Part shown: in pieces, positions 5,910-7,265 of the stretch | How the letters are laid out: each line of letters starts with the position of its first letter | Numbering within the stretch: position 1 is the first letter of the stretch | Source of the DNA: Acetobacteraceae bacterium | Lineage (GTDB): Bacteria; Pseudomonadota; Alphaproteobacteria; Acetobacterales; Acetobacteraceae | Assembly (NCBI GenBank): GCA_019689515.1 | Contig: JADGHI010000185.1 | Location: forward strand, 1-7,265 | DNA length: 7,265 bases | Direction: 5' to 3' | Notes under the pieces: model-generated | The model's database searches: none | What the model saw: the letters and a program-made list of their open reading frames with translations, nothing else | Told to the model about the DNA's origin: nothing | Translations under genes and position numbers: made by a program

Positions 5910-7000
5910 GCCGCCCGCAGCGCCTGCTTCCCGGCCCAAATCCGCGAGGGGATCAGCAGGTTCCCCTCGAAGATCCGCCGCGCCGTGCGCAGCACGCCGG
6001 CCCAGGCGACGTCCTCCTCGCCGTTCAGCTCCAGCGCGATGTCGAGCACGCCGGAGGGATGCGCGATCAGCACCGGGCCCGGCTGCCGCAGGGCGATCCC
6101 CTCGGCTACCGTGCCCGGCACGCGCGCGGCGGTGGCAATGGCGATGCCGCCCGTGACGGCGAGCGACTTGTGCGTTGTGTGCGGCGTCAGGTAGCGCGCC
6201 GCGAGCGCCGCGCCGCTTCCGGCCGGCGCCGGGCCGATCAGCGTGACCTTCGGCACCACGCTGTCGGTCACGTCACCGAAGCCCATGCGCCGCCCGGCCT
6301 CCAGCCGCAGCGCCTCCAGCCGCGCGAGCAGCGCCTTGTCGCCGTCGATCGCGGCCGGCGTCGCGTTCGCGTCCGCGCCGACATCCGCGGCGCGCAGCAG
6401 CATCACCGGCATGGCGCAGTCAATGAGCGTGACGGCGACGCCGTCGATCGTCTCGGTGCGGTGGCCGGTCGGGAACAGCTTGCCGGTCTTGGCCCCGGCG
6501 ACCTCGCGGAAGCGGAGCTGGATCGGCGCGGCGGTGCCGTTCACGCCGGGGATCGCCGCGTCGCCCTCATAGGTCACGGCGCCGTTGGGCGTCTGAACCA
6601 CCGCCTCGACCAGCGCGCCGGTGTTGCGGTTGCGGATGCGCACCAGGGTCTCGCGCCCCTGCACCGGCACCAGCCCGGCCTCGATGGCGAAGGGGCCGAC
6701 GCCGGCGAGCATGTTCCCGCAGTTCGGGCGCGTATCCACGACGCCCTTGTCGATCGCCACCTGGGCGAAGAGGTAGTCCACATCCACCCCCGGCTCGGCC
6801 GAGGGCGACACGATCGCCACCTTGCTGGTCAGCGGGTTGGCGCCGCCGATGCCGTCCACCTGGAGCTGGTGCGGCGACCCCATGGCGGCGAGCAGCACGG
6901 CATCGCGCGTCTCCGGGTCCGAAGGCAGGTCGGAGGCGAGGAAATAGGGTCCGCGGCTGGTGCCGCCGCGCATCAGGACGCAGGGGATGCGGGTCTGCAT
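5900..7000 (-). CDS. PrpF/GalD-family isomerase (4-oxalomesaconate tautomerase-like)
   Basis: This 366-residue cytosolic protein has the PrpF fold (two diaminopimelate-epimerase-like halves). MQTRIPCVLMRGGTSRGPYF (1-20) is the family N-terminal signature. GGANPLTSKVAIV carries Lys60 and RPNCGNMLAGVGPFAIE carries Cys94, the two residues implicated in catalysis of PrpF aconitate isomerase. The C-terminal part has HKSLAVTGGIAIATA (277-291), HPSG (314-317) and RTARRIFEG (338-346), all typical. Family members isomerise double bonds in tricarboxylates: trans-aconitate or 2-methylaconitate (PrpF), or 4-oxalomesaconate in gallate degradation (GalD). Which applies cannot be decided because no prpB/C/D, acnD or gallate genes are in view. 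The ATG at 7000 was chosen because the signature starts there and AGGGAGG (plus-strand 7011-7017) lies ten bases upstream; the frame is open further, to 7180, but that extension is unconserved. It is divergent from the FAD-oxidase-like gene and convergent with the reductase. Confidence 0.9.
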   Translation of the reverse strand: MQTRIPCVLMRGGTSRGPYFLASDLPSDPETRDAVLLAAMGSPHQLQVDGIGGANPLTSKVAIVSPSAEPGVDVDYLFAQVAIDKGVVDTRPNCGNMLAGVGPFAIEAGLVPVQGRETLVRIRNRNTGALVEAVVQTPNGAVTYEGDAAIPGVNGTAAPIQLRFREVAGAKTGKLFPTGHRTETIDGVAVTLIDCAMPVMLLRAADVGADANATPAAIDGDKALLARLEALRLEAGRRMGFGDVTDSVVPKVTLIGPAPAGSGAALAARYLTPHTTHKSLAVTGGIAIATAARVPGTVAEGIALRQPGPVLIAHPSGVLDIALELNGEEDVAWAGVLRTARRIFEGNLLIPSRIWAGKQALRAAAE

Positions 7001-7163
7001 GGGGCAAGGTCCTCCCTGATCCTCGATGGTTGCAGCACCGGCATCCGGGGACAAGGCGCCCCGTGGCATGCCTGTCCCGCTCGCCCCGCGCCGCCGGTCC
7101 CGGCAGGCGGCCGCCTCAGTACGGCATTGACCGCGCCCGGCGGTCGGTCGAGTTTCCGGCGCC

Positions 7164-7265
7164 ATGCCCGACGACGCCACTCCCGCCCCGCCCGTGCCCG
7201 CCGGCCTGCTCGATGCGCTGCGCGCCGCCCTCGGCCCGCGCGGCGTACTGACCGAGCCCGCCGAC
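7164..7265 (+). CDS. N-terminus of a probable FAD-linked oxidase (GlcD/D-lactate dehydrogenase type), cut by window edge
   Basis: From ATG 7164 the frame is open to the end, giving 34 residues: MPDDATPAPP followed by a helix-like LLDALRAALGPRGVLTEPAD (15-34). The pattern L...L...LG..GVLT.P.D is the characteristic opening of FAD_binding_4-domain D-2-hydroxyacid dehydrogenases (GlcD, D-lactate or D-2-hydroxyglutarate dehydrogenase types), just before the FAD-binding domain. Those enzymes oxidise 2-hydroxyacids to 2-oxoacids, which would fit the organic-acid neighbourhood. Only a weak ribosome site (GGTCGAG, 7146-7152) precedes it. The 163-base gap to the divergent PrpF gene must hold both promoters; a TTGACC (7127-7132) is present but has no good -10. 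The call depends on a short N-terminal motif and needs the rest of the gene. Confidence 0.6.
   Translation, partial: MPDDATPAPPVPAGLLDALRAALGPRGVLTEPAD

Noticed and set aside
7127..7155. TTGACC as a -35 box for the FAD-oxidase-like gene
   Set aside because: No acceptable -10 at 16-18 bases, and transcription would begin almost at the start codon.
7001..7180. Upstream in-frame extension of the PrpF-family gene by 60 codons
   Set aside because: The family signature begins at the ATG at 7000, which has a good ribosome site, and the extension would cross most of the divergent promoter region and the start of the FAD-oxidase-like gene.
7030..7251. Plus-strand ORF of 73 codons at the right end
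   Set aside because: Arg/Pro-rich translation without similarity, overlapping the better supported frame from 7164.

Overview
The window is very GC-rich, with codons strongly biased to G/C in third position. The gene content is two half-size chromate transporters, Tad-type surface proteins, a tripartite-tricarboxylate (Bug) binding-protein remnant, a PrpF-family isomerase and a ketopantoate-reductase paralogue. Together these suggest a high-GC alphaproteobacterium, most likely Acetobacteraceae (Roseomonas-like). The lineage is inferred from gene style; there is no marker gene in the window.

Layout. Positions 2-1080 (+) hold two half-length CHR chromate transporter genes joined by an ATGA overlap; the first is cut by the left edge. 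Positions 1081-1263 form a 183-base intergenic stretch with a perfect dyad (TCACAA-AG-TTGTGA), a repeated GATCTAG heptamer and a short AT-rich patch just before the next gene. Positions 1264-3104 (+) hold a two-gene unit: a TadG-like membrane-anchored surface protein with a large cysteine-containing, probably beta-solenoid ectodomain, and a TadE-like pseudopilin. Positions 3105-3588 look intergenic, but on the minus strand they contain a decayed, multiply frameshifted internal fragment of a Bug/TctC-type substrate-binding protein. Positions 3587-4663 (-) encode an exported alpha/beta hydrolase of the esterase-713 type. Positions 4883-5836 (+) encode a ketopantoate reductase (ApbA/PanE) paralogue in which the substrate-binding asparagines appear to be replaced. 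Positions 5900-7000 (-) encode a PrpF/GalD-type isomerase. From 7164 (+) the N-terminus of what looks like an FAD-linked oxidase of the GlcD type runs off the right edge.

How the genes fit together. The right half (exported esterase, dead Bug protein, 2-oxoacid reductase paralogue, PrpF isomerase, FAD oxidase) looks like a loosely organised organic-acid or ester utilisation neighbourhood with several divergent or convergent single genes. The Bug remnant lies directly downstream of the esterase in the same direction, so the two were probably once one transcription unit. The Tad pair and the chromate pair are unrelated functional modules. I found no RNA gene, CRISPR array, insertion sequence, integrase or clear novel defence or mobile system. 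The most informative non-obvious observation is the Bug pseudogene that fills the apparent gap.
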